Shown: in pieces, positions 1-5,978 of the stretch | How positions within the stretch are numbered: the first letter of the stretch is position 1 | How the letters are laid out: each line of letters begins with the position of its first letter | Assembly (NCBI GenBank): GCA_951800935.1 | Contig: CATOLW010000028.1 | Location: 1 to 9,630 of the forward strand | Direction of reading: 5' to 3' | Source of the DNA: an uncultured Clostridium sp. | GTDB taxonomy: Bacteria > Bacillota_A > Clostridia > TANB77 > CAG-508 | DNA length: 9,630 nt | The notes under the pieces: model-generated | Databases searched by the model: none | What the model saw: the letters and a program-made list of their open reading frames with translations, nothing else | What the model was told of the DNA's origin: nothing | Program-made: the position numbers and the translations under genes

Positions 1-1
1 A

Positions 2-982
2 TGGAAAAGAGATTATGGTTCAAAAGAACTTGCTCCTACTACATACAAGCGTTATTGTAGAATGTTAGAAACAAGACTTTTACCATACTTCGGACATTTT
101 TATATTAATAAAATCAGACCAACTGAGATTATGAAGTTTTATGATTTACTTGAAAAAGATACTCAGCTAGTTAGAAAAAAAGACAACAATGGTTTAAAAA
201 CTAAAAAGCCTTTATCTGGCAAAACGATTTTAGAACATCACAGATTATTAAGAGCAATGCTTCATAAAGCAGTTTACTGGCAATTAATAGTGGCAAATCC
301 TGCAGAGCGTGTTCAAGCACCTAAAGCTAGAAAACCAAAAAGAAAATCTTATGATGATGAGCAAACTAAAATACTTCTTGAAAATTTAGAAAAACTTTCT
401 ATAGAAGAAACTAAATACAAAGTTGCTATCATTCTTACTGTTTTTACTGGTGTTCGTTTAGGCGAGTTAATGGGACTAGAGTGGCAAGATGTTGATTTTA
501 AAAATGGAATTATTTGTATTAACCGTTCTAGTCAATATCTATCTGATATGGGAGTTTTTACAAAAACACCTAAAACAGAGAGTTCTATTAGAGAGATTGC
601 AATACCCGAATTTATCATTTTTTTACTTGAGGAATATAAGTTATGGTATGAAGAGCAAAAATCCATCTACGGCGAATTATGGACTAATTCTGATAGGTTA
701 TTTGTGCAGGCTGATGGCAAACCTATGCATCCTTCTTCAATTAGCAAATGGTTTGTTAGATATGTAAGTACAATTGGATTACCTGTAATTAATTTTCACG
801 GATTAAGACATACAAATGCAAGTTTACTAGTAGCACAAAATGTCGATATTGCAGTTGTTTCTGCAAGACTTGGTCATGCACAAATAAGCACAACATTAGA
901 TTTTTATGTGCATCCACTGCTTTCTCATAATAGAAAAGCTGGATATGCACTAGAAAACTTGTTATTACCAACAAGGTCTTAA
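2..982 (+). CDS. Tyrosine recombinase (integrase), 5' end cut by window
   Basis: This is a phage/ICE-type site-specific integrase. The reading frame is open from base 2, so the Met codon at 62 is internal (the N-terminal domain already runs upstream of it) and the true start lies off the window. An N-terminal SAM-like core-binding domain runs to about base 330, followed by the catalytic domain. The catalytic set is visible: Arg in TGVRLGEL (455-457), the beta-hairpin Lys region TKTPKTESS, His and Arg of HGLRH (797-799 and 806-808), His of GHAQ (875-877) and the nucleophile Tyr of DFYVH (905-907). The C-terminus is complete and nothing looks broken. It resembles integrases of Gram-positive ICEs and prophages (Tn916/phage type). 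It reads toward the 3' end of tRNA-fMet, the usual layout when an element has integrated at a tRNA gene. The recombinase family is certain; the type of element is not. Confidence 0.93.
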   Translation, partial: WKRDYGSKELAPTTYKRYCRMLETRLLPYFGHFYINKIRPTEIMKFYDLLEKDTQLVRKKDNNGLKTKKPLSGKTILEHHRLLRAMLHKAVYWQLIVANPAERVQAPKARKPKRKSYDDEQTKILLENLEKLSIEETKYKVAIILTVFTGVRLGELMGLEWQDVDFKNGIICINRSSQYLSDMGVFTKTPKTESSIREIAIPEFIIFLLEEYKLWYEEQKSIYGELWTNSDRLFVQADGKPMHPSSISKWFVRYVSTIGLPVINFHGLRHTNASLLVAQNVDIAVVSARLGHAQISTTLDFYVHPLLSHNRKAGYALENLLLPTRS

Positions 983-1046
983 TTTAAATTTTTTCTAATT
1001 TTCACAAACGGAAATAAAGCCGTTACAATTTTCACGATACAAAAAT

Positions 1047-1090
1047 AAAAGGCAACTAAATATTAAAATTTAGATTTCCCATTGCCTTTT
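1047..1090 (+). terminator. Stem-loop terminator after the integrase
   Basis: AAAAGGCAA (1047-1055) pairs with TTGCCTTTT (1082-1090). A second stem, CTAAAT/ATTTAG (1056-1061 and 1068-1073), stacks inside. It lies 65 bp after the integrase stop, and the descending arm ends in TTTT. The stem has only three G:C pairs and a bulge, so strength is uncertain, and it could act in both directions. Confidence 0.6.
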
Positions 1091-1157
1091 ATAATATATA
1101 AAAAAGTATAAAATTTTAATGATTTTTTGTTAGAATTTAAGTAGTTTGAGGCGATTA

Positions 1158-1178
1158 TTTTACCCAACTTTTACCCAA
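1158..1178 (+). repeat. Phased direct repeat TTTTACCCAA, possible integrase arm sites
   Basis: TTTTACCCAA occurs at 1158-1167 and again at 1169-1178. The copies start 11 bp apart, about one helical turn, so they face the same side of the DNA. Short phased direct repeats beside an integrase gene are typical of arm-type sites bound by the integrase N-terminal domain. No binding can be seen from sequence, so this is a candidate only. Confidence 0.4.
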
Positions 1179-1186
1179 TTCTACAT

Positions 1187-1211
1187 AATAGTGCTTAAAA
1201 ATAGCATTATT
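1187..1211. repeat. Small hairpin in the centre of the inverted repeat
   Basis: AATAGTGCT (1187-1195) pairs with AGCATTATT (1203-1211): nine pairs including one G-T wobble, around a 7-nt loop. It sits inside the larger inverted repeat. No T-tract follows on the plus strand, so it is not an obvious terminator. Confidence 0.35.
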
Positions 1212-1230
1212 GTAAACTATTTTAAGACAA

Positions 1231-1266
1231 CAAAAAATCACTAAAACCGTTACCGTTCTAGTGATT
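1231..1266 (-). terminator. Rho-independent terminator of tRNA-fMet
   Basis: On the minus strand AATCACTA (1266-1259) pairs with TAGTGATT (1243-1236). The run of T that follows (complement of 1232-1237) completes an intrinsic terminator. It begins 7 bp after the tRNA CCA end, as expected for a single-gene tRNA transcript. The stem is AT-rich, but the inner loop contains further pairing (AACGG/CCGTT). Confidence 0.65.
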
Positions 1267-1272
1267 GAAGTT

Positions 1273-1348
1273 TGGTTGCGGGGGATGGACTCGAACCATC
1301 GACCTTCGGGTTATGAGCCCGACGAGCTGCCAACTGCTCCACCCCGCG
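1273..1348 (-). tRNA. Initiator tRNA-fMet (CAT anticodon), CCA encoded
   Basis: This is a 76-nt cloverleaf with the CAT anticodon at 1315-1313. Initiator hallmarks are clear. The first acceptor position is a C:A mismatch (C1 at 1348, A72 at 1277), and the anticodon stem ends in three consecutive G:C pairs (TCGGG/CCCGA) next to the loop. These mark it as the formyl-methionine initiator rather than elongator Met. The T-arm (GATGG, TTCGAGT, CCATC) is normal, the discriminator base is A, and CCA is encoded (1275-1273). The gene is intact although an integrase gene lies beyond its 3' end, consistent with an element that restores the tRNA on insertion. It has its own promoter and terminator. Confidence 0.96.
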
Positions 1349-1370
1349 ATATAACATCATAACATAGCTT

Positions 1371-1399
1371 ATTATACTACGAGAGGCAACACTTGTCAA
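1371..1399 (-). promoter_or_regulatory. Consensus sigma-A promoter for tRNA-fMet
   Basis: On the minus strand TTGACA (1399-1394) and TATAAT (1376-1371) are separated by exactly 17 bp. Both hexamers are perfect consensus. The -10 ends 22 bp before the mature tRNA 5' end, leaving a short precursor leader. A promoter this strong suits a highly expressed initiator tRNA. Confidence 0.88.
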
Positions 1400-1490
1400 G
1401 CAAAATACGTAACAAATCATAAAAAAGTAAAAACAGCCATCAAAAGTGCCCACTCATAGTATATGAAAAACAAAGCAAAATATGCAAAAA

Positions 1491-2420
1491 CTACCTCAAA
1501 AATCCGTTAATAATTTCGTCCTCTGCTTCTTTTTCAGAAAGACCTAATGTCATCAATTTAATCAATTGTTCTCCAGCAATCTTACCAATCGCCGCTTCAT
1601 GAATCAAATTAGCCTCCACATTGTTAGCTGTGATCTCTGGTGTTGCTGTAACTTTAGCCTTATCTTTAATAATAGCATCACACTCACTATGAGCAAAACT
1701 TTTGTTATTGCCATAAATTTTAGACACAAAAAGTTGCTCTGATTCATCGGTTGCTACTGACCTTGAAGTTACATGTGTACTTGCATTTTCCCCATTTAGT
1801 TGCACATCAAAAATTGTTTTTGCAAATTGTTTTCCATGAGTCATAATTTTTTCTGACACAACAAAATTGGTGTTAGTCTCTAATTCTCCCTTGGTTTCTC
1901 TAATTGTAGAATCTACCCCTTTAATTTGGCTACTTTCCATTTCCATACTGCTTCCTGTTTTTAAGTATACTTCTGTTACTGGGTTTAAAATTCTTTTTCC
2001 TTCTCCGTTTCCTTCTCCATAATGTTTTTCGATGTATTTTACTTTGGCTCCCTCTTCTAAGAAAAATCGATGGATTCCGTCATGTCTAGCATCTTTGTGA
2101 TGGTCATTGTGAATCCCACATCCTGCTATGATAGCTACATTCGCATTTTTTCCAATATAAAAATCGTTATATACTAAATCATTTAATCCACTTTCTGTTA
2201 GAATAACTGGTATATGGATAACTTCAAATTTTGTGTTTTCTTTAACATAGATGTCAATCCCTGGTTTATCTGTTTTGGTTATTATATTTACGTTTTCGGT
2301 TACTTTTCTTTCAATTCCTACTCCGTTTTTTCGGATATTGTAAGCTCCTTTTGTTATATTTTCCAAGTTAGAAACTTCGTTTAAAAGGTCTTTATCTATT
2401 TGATTTATTTCTTTTTCCAT
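1491..2420 (-). CDS. sufB: SufB/SufD-family Fe-S cluster scaffold protein, short form
   Basis: This cytosolic protein (309 aa) forms a scaffold with a SufC ATPase on which Fe-S clusters are built. It is much shorter than full SufB (about 465 aa) and lacks most of the N-terminal domain, leaving the beta-helix core and C-terminal helices. The C-terminal signature is clear: SECDAII (Cys247), then LIHEAAIGKI (His274-Glu275), then QLIKLMTLGLSEKEAEDEIINGF. The His-Glu pair aligns with functional residues of SufB in other bacteria. A second Cys (Cys101) sits in a His-rich stretch (residues 101-117). It is the last gene of the operon, 9 bp after the ATPase gene, with a GGAGG just upstream of its ATG. 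No SufS, SufU or full-length SufD is in the window, which fits the minimal two-component SufBC (SMS-like) arrangement of some anaerobes. Whether it is best called SufB or SufD is uncertain. I see no convincing terminator between its stop and the tRNA promoter. Confidence 0.87.
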   Translation of the reverse strand: MEKEINQIDKDLLNEVSNLENITKGAYNIRKNGVGIERKVTENVNIITKTDKPGIDIYVKENTKFEVIHIPVILTESGLNDLVYNDFYIGKNANVAIIAGCGIHNDHHKDARHDGIHRFFLEEGAKVKYIEKHYGEGNGEGKRILNPVTEVYLKTGSSMEMESSQIKGVDSTIRETKGELETNTNFVVSEKIMTHGKQFAKTIFDVQLNGENASTHVTSRSVATDESEQLFVSKIYGNNKSFAHSECDAIIKDKAKVTATPEITANNVEANLIHEAAIGKIAGEQLIKLMTLGLSEKEAEDEIINGFLR

Positions 2421-2429
2421 ATTTTCCTC

Positions 2430-3156
2430 CTATTCTTCATGATGATTCTGTTTTATTTTATAGCATTCTGTTCTGGCAAATGTTTTGTTTAAGATTTCTT
2501 TGCTTTCTCCAATTTGTTCTATTTTTCCAGCCTTCATTAAAATAACTTCGTCTGCAATGTTTAATATTCTTTCTTGGTGTGAGATGATTAATGTAGTTCC
2601 TTTAATTAGTTCTCCCATTTTTTCAAATACATCAATTAAATTGCTAAAGCTCCATAAGTCAATTCCTGCTTCTGGTTCATCAAATATTGTTAGTTTAGCT
2701 CCTCTTAAGGCAACGGTTGCTATTTCAATTCTTTTTAGTTCTCCTCCTGATAAAGAACCATTTACTTCTCTATCTACATATTCTTTGGCACATAGTCCTA
2801 CTTTTGATAGAACTTCACAAGCTTCTATTTTAGTCATTTCTTTTTTCTTGGCTGCCATTTTTAATAAGTCATATACCGTTATTCCTTTGAATTTGACAGG
2901 TTGTTGGAAAGCAAAGCTGATTCCTAAGTTAGCTCTTTCGTAAACTTTTAAATTAGTAATGTCTTTTCCATCTAAGATAACTTTTCCGGAATCTGGCTGT
3001 TCAATTCCCATTATAATTTTTACCAAAGTTGATTTGCCGTGAACCGTTTGGTCCTGTAATAGCAATAAACTTTCCTATGTCTAAAGATAAATTAATGTCA
3101 TCTAATATTTTTTTATTTTCTCTTTCAAAACATATATTTTTTAATTCTAGTAACAC
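2430..3156 (-). pseudogene. sufC: SufC-type ABC ATPase, one-base frameshift in the Walker A motif
   Basis: This encodes the ATPase partner of the SufB-like scaffold. The intact frame starts at GTG (3156-3154), seven bases after a GGAGG, and reads VLLELKNICFERENKKIL, then ITGPNGS. At about 3039-3042 one extra base breaks the P-loop, and the next frame continues GKSTLVKIIMG. Restored, the motif would be GPNGSGKST. Total length is 242 codons plus one base, close to normal SufC (about 250 aa). The rest is complete: signature LSGGELKRIEIA, Walker B with TIFDEPEAGIDLWS (SufC-like), and the H-loop ISHQE. A start at ATG 3065 would give 211 aa with no beta-1/P-loop beginning, so it is unlikely. The intact flanking motifs and conserved operon suggest a sequencing or assembly error or a very recent mutation. 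Loss of function would be expected if it is real. Confidence 0.85.
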
Positions 3157-3168
3157 ATCTATTCCTCC
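3154..3168 (-). promoter_or_regulatory. Ribosome binding site that sets the GTG start of sufC
   Basis: GGAGG (3168-3164) lies seven bases before GTG (3156-3154). The overlapping ATG (3158-3156) is out of frame and stops after three codons, so GTG is the only sensible start. The site is embedded in the final codons of the regulator gene. Confidence 0.75.
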
Positions 3169-3626
3169 ATTTTCATTTTATTTTTAGCTGCTCTTTGTAT
3201 ACAGTTCCTACATTTCTCGTTGTTTTTATCATAGCCACACTCTAAGTCCCCTAAATTCATTATTTGCGTTATGTATTGGTTTAGCTTCTTTGCCGTTTTT
3301 TCTGATATCGCATGCTTCATAGCAATTGCTTCTTGTTCTGCTTGATGTTTTTCCGTGTTTAATATTTCAACTAAAAACATTTCTAGGATGTCTTGCTTTT
3401 TTATAATCTCGATGGCATAGGTTTCTCCTTCTTTGGTTAGGCTAATGTTGCCATAGGTCTGATAGTTGATGAGTCCTATGTCTTTTAATAAATTAATTGC
3501 TTTGTTTACACTTGGCTTTGTAATTTCTAGCTTTGATGCAATATCTGTTACTCTAACTTTTTTATTGTTTTTTTCTAATAAATAGATTGTTTTTAAATAT
3601 TCTTCTTGTGAACTGGTTAGTTTCAT
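3159..3626 (-). CDS. DtxR/MntR-fold regulator with C-terminal Cys cluster, first gene of suf operon
   Basis: This 155-aa transcriptional regulator has an N-terminal winged helix-turn-helix (about residues 5-65; recognition region ITKPSVNKAINLLKDIGL) and a helical dimerisation domain (about 70-125) of the DtxR/MntR family. By alignment from memory with MntR, several metal ligands are replaced: the position of His77 is Gln78, and the E-x-x-E-H ligand group reads IAMKH, keeping only His105. Instead the C-terminus carries Cys130, Cys139 and Cys142 (CX8CX2C). Leading a SufCB operon, it probably controls Fe-S assembly. A Cys-bound Fe-S cluster or metal as signal is inference. Its stop lies two bases before the GTG start of the ATPase gene, whose ribosome binding site is inside this gene's last codons, so translation is probably coupled. 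It has AAGGAG upstream of its ATG and a palindrome in its promoter that suggests autoregulation. Confidence 0.85.
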   Translation of the reverse strand: MKLTSSQEEYLKTIYLLEKNNKKVRVTDIASKLEITKPSVNKAINLLKDIGLINYQTYGNISLTKEGETYAIEIIKKQDILEMFLVEILNTEKHQAEQEAIAMKHAISEKTAKKLNQYITQIMNLGDLECGYDKNNEKCRNCIQRAAKNKMKMEE

Positions 3627-3639
3627 AGATTTCTCCTTT

Positions 3640-3657
3640 TGTTAGACTTTGCTAACA
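3640..3657. promoter_or_regulatory. Palindromic operator TGTTAG-N6-CTAACA in the suf promoter
   Basis: The 18-bp inverted repeat TGTTAGACTTTGCTAACA has perfect 6-bp arms. It overlaps the last base of the -10 hexamer and covers the expected transcription start, so a bound dimer would block initiation. The TTAG/CTAA halves resemble DtxR-family boxes, although the 6-bp spacing differs from the classic DtxR/IdeR box. The most likely ligand is the regulator encoded directly downstream. Confidence 0.7.
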
Positions 3658-3685
3658 TTTTACTATGTAATTTCTATTTTGTCAA
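3657..3685 (-). promoter_or_regulatory. Sigma-A promoter of the regulator-sufC-sufB operon
   Basis: On the minus strand TTGACA (3685-3680), a 17-bp spacer and TAAAAT (3662-3657) form a near-consensus promoter. The regulator's ATG is about 30 bp downstream, giving a short leader. AAGGAG (3638-3633) is the ribosome binding site. Confidence 0.82.
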
Positions 3686-3695
3686 GTTTTAAGTT

Positions 3696-3734
3696 AAAAA
3701 CAAAAACACTTTATAGATTTCTATAAAGTGTTTT
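3696..3734 (-). terminator. Strong terminator of the LPXTG-Tim44-SPFH operon
   Basis: A near-perfect 15-bp inverted repeat (3703-3717 against 3720-3734, core ACACTTTATAGA/TCTATAAAGTGT) is followed on the minus strand by a T-rich tail (complement of 3696-3706). It lies about 115 bp after the SPFH gene stop and just upstream of the suf promoter, insulating the two operons. The 3735-3849 stretch before it holds no gene; only a short CCTAAA/TTTAGG repeat at 3782-3798 was seen. Confidence 0.8.
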
Positions 3735-3849
3735 CATTTAATTAGATCCTACTCATAAAATTAATTATTTTACTCATCTTTCCTAAATTATTTTTAGGAC
3801 TCTTTACTATTCTGGCAATTAATTCTTACCTTTGTTTTTCTCTTATTTA

Positions 3850-5034
3850 TTAATTTTGGTGTCCACATTCTGGACAAAATTTTGTATCTTTTGCTATCTT
3901 GTTACCACAATTTGGACAAAATGCTTTTTCTGGCTTAGCACTTCCACATTCTCCACAGAATTTTCCTGACACTACTACTTTACAGTTTGGACAAGTCCAA
4001 GTATCTTCTTTTGGTTTTTCTTCTACTTCATTTGGAACTTTTGATTGTTGCTGTTGTTGCCATGGACCAGTTGCTACTCCTCCCATCATTCCACCTGATG
4101 CCATATTCATCATGCCAATTCCCATAAATCCATTTGTTGCACCATTGCTATTATTAGCAGCATCTTGTACGGCATTTGCATAGGCTCCTACCAAAGTTCC
4201 TTGTTGCATACTAGCATTTGAACTAAGTTCATATTGATCTATTTTCTTTTCTGATTCTTCATCTAAGGTTACAGATTCTACAGCAAATCCTTCTAGTTTA
4301 ATTCCTCTTTTTCGGATTGGTTCGTCAAATACTTTTTCGTCCATTATTTGTTTAATTTCATCTGTTTGGCTTGGCAATTCCAAAACAGGAATCTTATGAA
4401 CAGAATTTCCTAATTCATTTAGTACATTTTGAAATGAAGCAATTACTTCTGACCTCATTTGGTCTGTTAGTTCATCTTTTCTATAAATGTCTGCTATTCC
4501 TGCAATTTCATTCATAAATTTGGATGGATCTTCTATTTTAAAGGTATACTTTCCAAAGCATTTTACTTCTACTCTTAAAGGTGTCATTGTTCCTGTCATT
4601 TGGTTTGGTATTGGATGTGACCAATCTTGAAAAGGAATTGGATTAGGTGTTCCAAATTTATTTCCTATAATTTCTTTCATGTTAAAGAAAAATACATATT
4701 GTTCTTTTGCACTTGCTCCATTATATGTAAATCGTTCCCACATTTCTTTAAATACCGCTCCGAATTGTCCAGCAAAAAATGATGGTGTACTTGAACTATC
4801 AAATGTGTATACTCCTTCTTCTGCTGTTGCATCAATGACTTTCCCATTATCATAAAGAATAGCACATTGTCCAGGTCCTACGATAATTGTACTTTTATTA
4901 GAAATTACTCCTGTTGGCGTGGTTACTTTTTTCATTAATATATCATTTCCCATATCATCACATCTTAGTGCTTCTTTCCATTGATCTTTTAATGTTCCTC
5001 CTACCGCTCCTGTTGTTGCTTTTATTAATCCCAT
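3850..5034 (-). CDS. SPFH/virion-core-like protein with double zinc ribbon
   Basis: This 394-aa protein has three parts. Residues about 10-270 form an SPFH (band 7)-type domain of the bacterial virion-core-like family (similar to Bacillus YdjI), with the typical GQCAILYDNGKV opening (55-66) and a helical end, EIKQIMDEKVFDEPIRKRGI to LDEESEKKID. Residues about 275-345 are a low-complexity Gly/Met/Asn/Gln linker with five Gln in a row. The C-terminus has two zinc ribbons, with Cys pairs at 348/351 and 360/363 and at 373/376 and 387/390. There is no signal peptide or membrane helix, so it is probably cytosolic or attached to the membrane face, perhaps through its partners. GGAGG precedes the ATG. 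It is the last gene of the operon, 21 bp after the Tim44-like gene. Function is unknown; SPFH proteins usually scaffold membrane complexes. Confidence 0.82.
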   Translation of the reverse strand: MGLIKATTGAVGGTLKDQWKEALRCDDMGNDILMKKVTTPTGVISNKSTIIVGPGQCAILYDNGKVIDATAEEGVYTFDSSSTPSFFAGQFGAVFKEMWERFTYNGASAKEQYVFFFNMKEIIGNKFGTPNPIPFQDWSHPIPNQMTGTMTPLRVEVKCFGKYTFKIEDPSKFMNEIAGIADIYRKDELTDQMRSEVIASFQNVLNELGNSVHKIPVLELPSQTDEIKQIMDEKVFDEPIRKRGIKLEGFAVESVTLDEESEKKIDQYELSSNASMQQGTLVGAYANAVQDAANNSNGATNGFMGIGMMNMASGGMMGGVATGPWQQQQQSKVPNEVEEKPKEDTWTCPNCKVVVSGKFCGECGSAKPEKAFCPNCGNKIAKDTKFCPECGHQN

Positions 5035-5055
5035 TTTTATTCCTCCTATTTTTCT

Positions 5056-5958
5056 TTATCTTCTTCCTTCTAAACTTGATAATACCCAATCATGTTCTCC
5101 TGTTGTAATAACACTTTTACAATACTCACATTCTCCTGCTGAGGTTATTTGTGTTGGTGCTCCACAATTAGGACAGTTGGTTGTACTCATGTTACTTTTT
5201 CCTTCTTGTGTCTTAACTCCTGCTTTTCTTATAAAGGTTAATCTATATCTCATATACTGATCTTCTTTTGGCTTTCCTTCTAATACTTTGTTTGTTTTTT
5301 CATCTATGATATAATCCCTCATAACAGCATCTAAGTTAACTTTGATAATTTCTTTATCCCCATCTTGTAAAAAAGAATTTAAAGTTGCTTGTTGTACACT
5401 AACTCTTTCTACCACATTGATTTTTCCTGTTTTGATAAATTCTTGTAATTGTGCAGCATGTGTTTCGAATAATTCATTTGATTCAAAAGGTCGAATTATG
5501 TTCCATTCTCTTTTGGTCCATGCTGCTTGTAATTTTACAAATACGTCTTTACTCCAATTTAAAAATTTTTCTTCTGAAAACATAGGATCTATTTGTCTTA
5601 TTTTTTCTCCTATATTGATTTGTTGTGTTGCCTGTGGATTAAAGATAGTATCTAAATTTGCTTCTTTTTTAAATTCATTCAATACATTTCCCATTTTAGT
5701 AATGTCTCCAATGTCTTTTACCATTCCTTTTTTCTTTCCCCAAAAGAATAGTACTGTTCCTCCTATAATAACGATAATAACAATTCCTCCAATAGAAAAA
5801 TTAGAACCTCTGCTAGAAGTTGATGTTCTAGATTTCGAAGTAGAACCATCGTATCTTTGCACACCTCCAACATCTGCAAATACTGATGTACTATTTATAA
5901 TTGTGCTTATTACTATTAGTATTGTTAGTATGATTTTTTTCCACGTCTTTTTTTTCAT
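5056..5958 (-). CDS. Membrane protein with Tim44-like domain and zinc ribbon
   Basis: In this 300-aa protein a signal-like hydrophobic N-terminus (about 1-28, ending SVFA-DV) is followed by a Ser/Thr/Arg-rich stretch and a membrane helix (about 55-73, IGGIVIIVIIGGTVLFFWG) with a KKK stop-transfer sequence. A Tim44-like (NTF2-fold) domain covers about 125-245: FSEEKFLNWSKDVFVKLQAAW opens it and DQYMRYRLTFIRK closes it. A zinc ribbon follows at 262/265 and 277/280 (CPNC, CEYC). The soluble domains follow the KKK and so probably face the cytoplasm. Bacterial Tim44-like proteins are poorly understood. It is the middle gene of the operon, with zinc ribbons shared with the SPFH gene, suggesting one membrane-bound complex. 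The ribosome binding site is GAGGGG. Function is not known. Confidence 0.8.
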   Translation of the reverse strand: MKKKTWKKIILTILIVISTIINSTSVFADVGGVQRYDGSTSKSRTSTSSRGSNFSIGGIVIIVIIGGTVLFFWGKKKGMVKDIGDITKMGNVLNEFKKEANLDTIFNPQATQQINIGEKIRQIDPMFSEEKFLNWSKDVFVKLQAAWTKREWNIIRPFESNELFETHAAQLQEFIKTGKINVVERVSVQQATLNSFLQDGDKEIIKVNLDAVMRDYIIDEKTNKVLEGKPKEDQYMRYRLTFIRKAGVKTQEGKSNMSTTNCPNCGAPTQITSAGECEYCKSVITTGEHDWVLSSLEGRR

Positions 5959-5978
5959 TTGCTTCCCCTCTCATTTTT

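Larger units (their letters stand above)
1114..1246. repeat. Long imperfect inverted repeat between integrase and tRNA
   Basis: The left arm (1114-1147) and right arm (1214-1246) are inverted copies. The outer 18 bp (1114-1131 against 1229-1246) match at 17 positions and include GATTTTTTGTT. The inner parts (1136-1147 against 1214-1225) match at 10 of 12. The 66-bp centre holds a direct repeat and a small hairpin. The right arm overlaps the T-tract of the tRNA terminator. Its position between integrase and tRNA suggests part of an attachment or recombination region, but that is inference. Confidence 0.5.

Noticed and set aside
1250..1453. Minus-strand 67-codon open frame over the tRNA and its promoter
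   Set aside because: It runs through the tRNA-fMet gene and terminator and has no homology sense; its middle is simply the tRNA read as codons.
2485..2943. Plus-strand 152-codon open frame opposite sufC
   Set aside because: It is antisense to a clear ATPase domain, Ser/Leu-rich as expected for a shadow, and without a ribosome binding site.
2430..3065. A 211-aa ABC ATPase starting at ATG 3065
   Set aside because: The start lies within the frameshifted P-loop and lacks a ribosome site; the N-terminal strand of the ATPase is encoded in the other frame back to GTG 3156.
4060..4180. Low-complexity Gly/Met/Gln stretch as a possible tandem repeat or frame error
   Set aside because: The frame stays open through it and zinc ribbons follow in frame, so it is a normal flexible linker.
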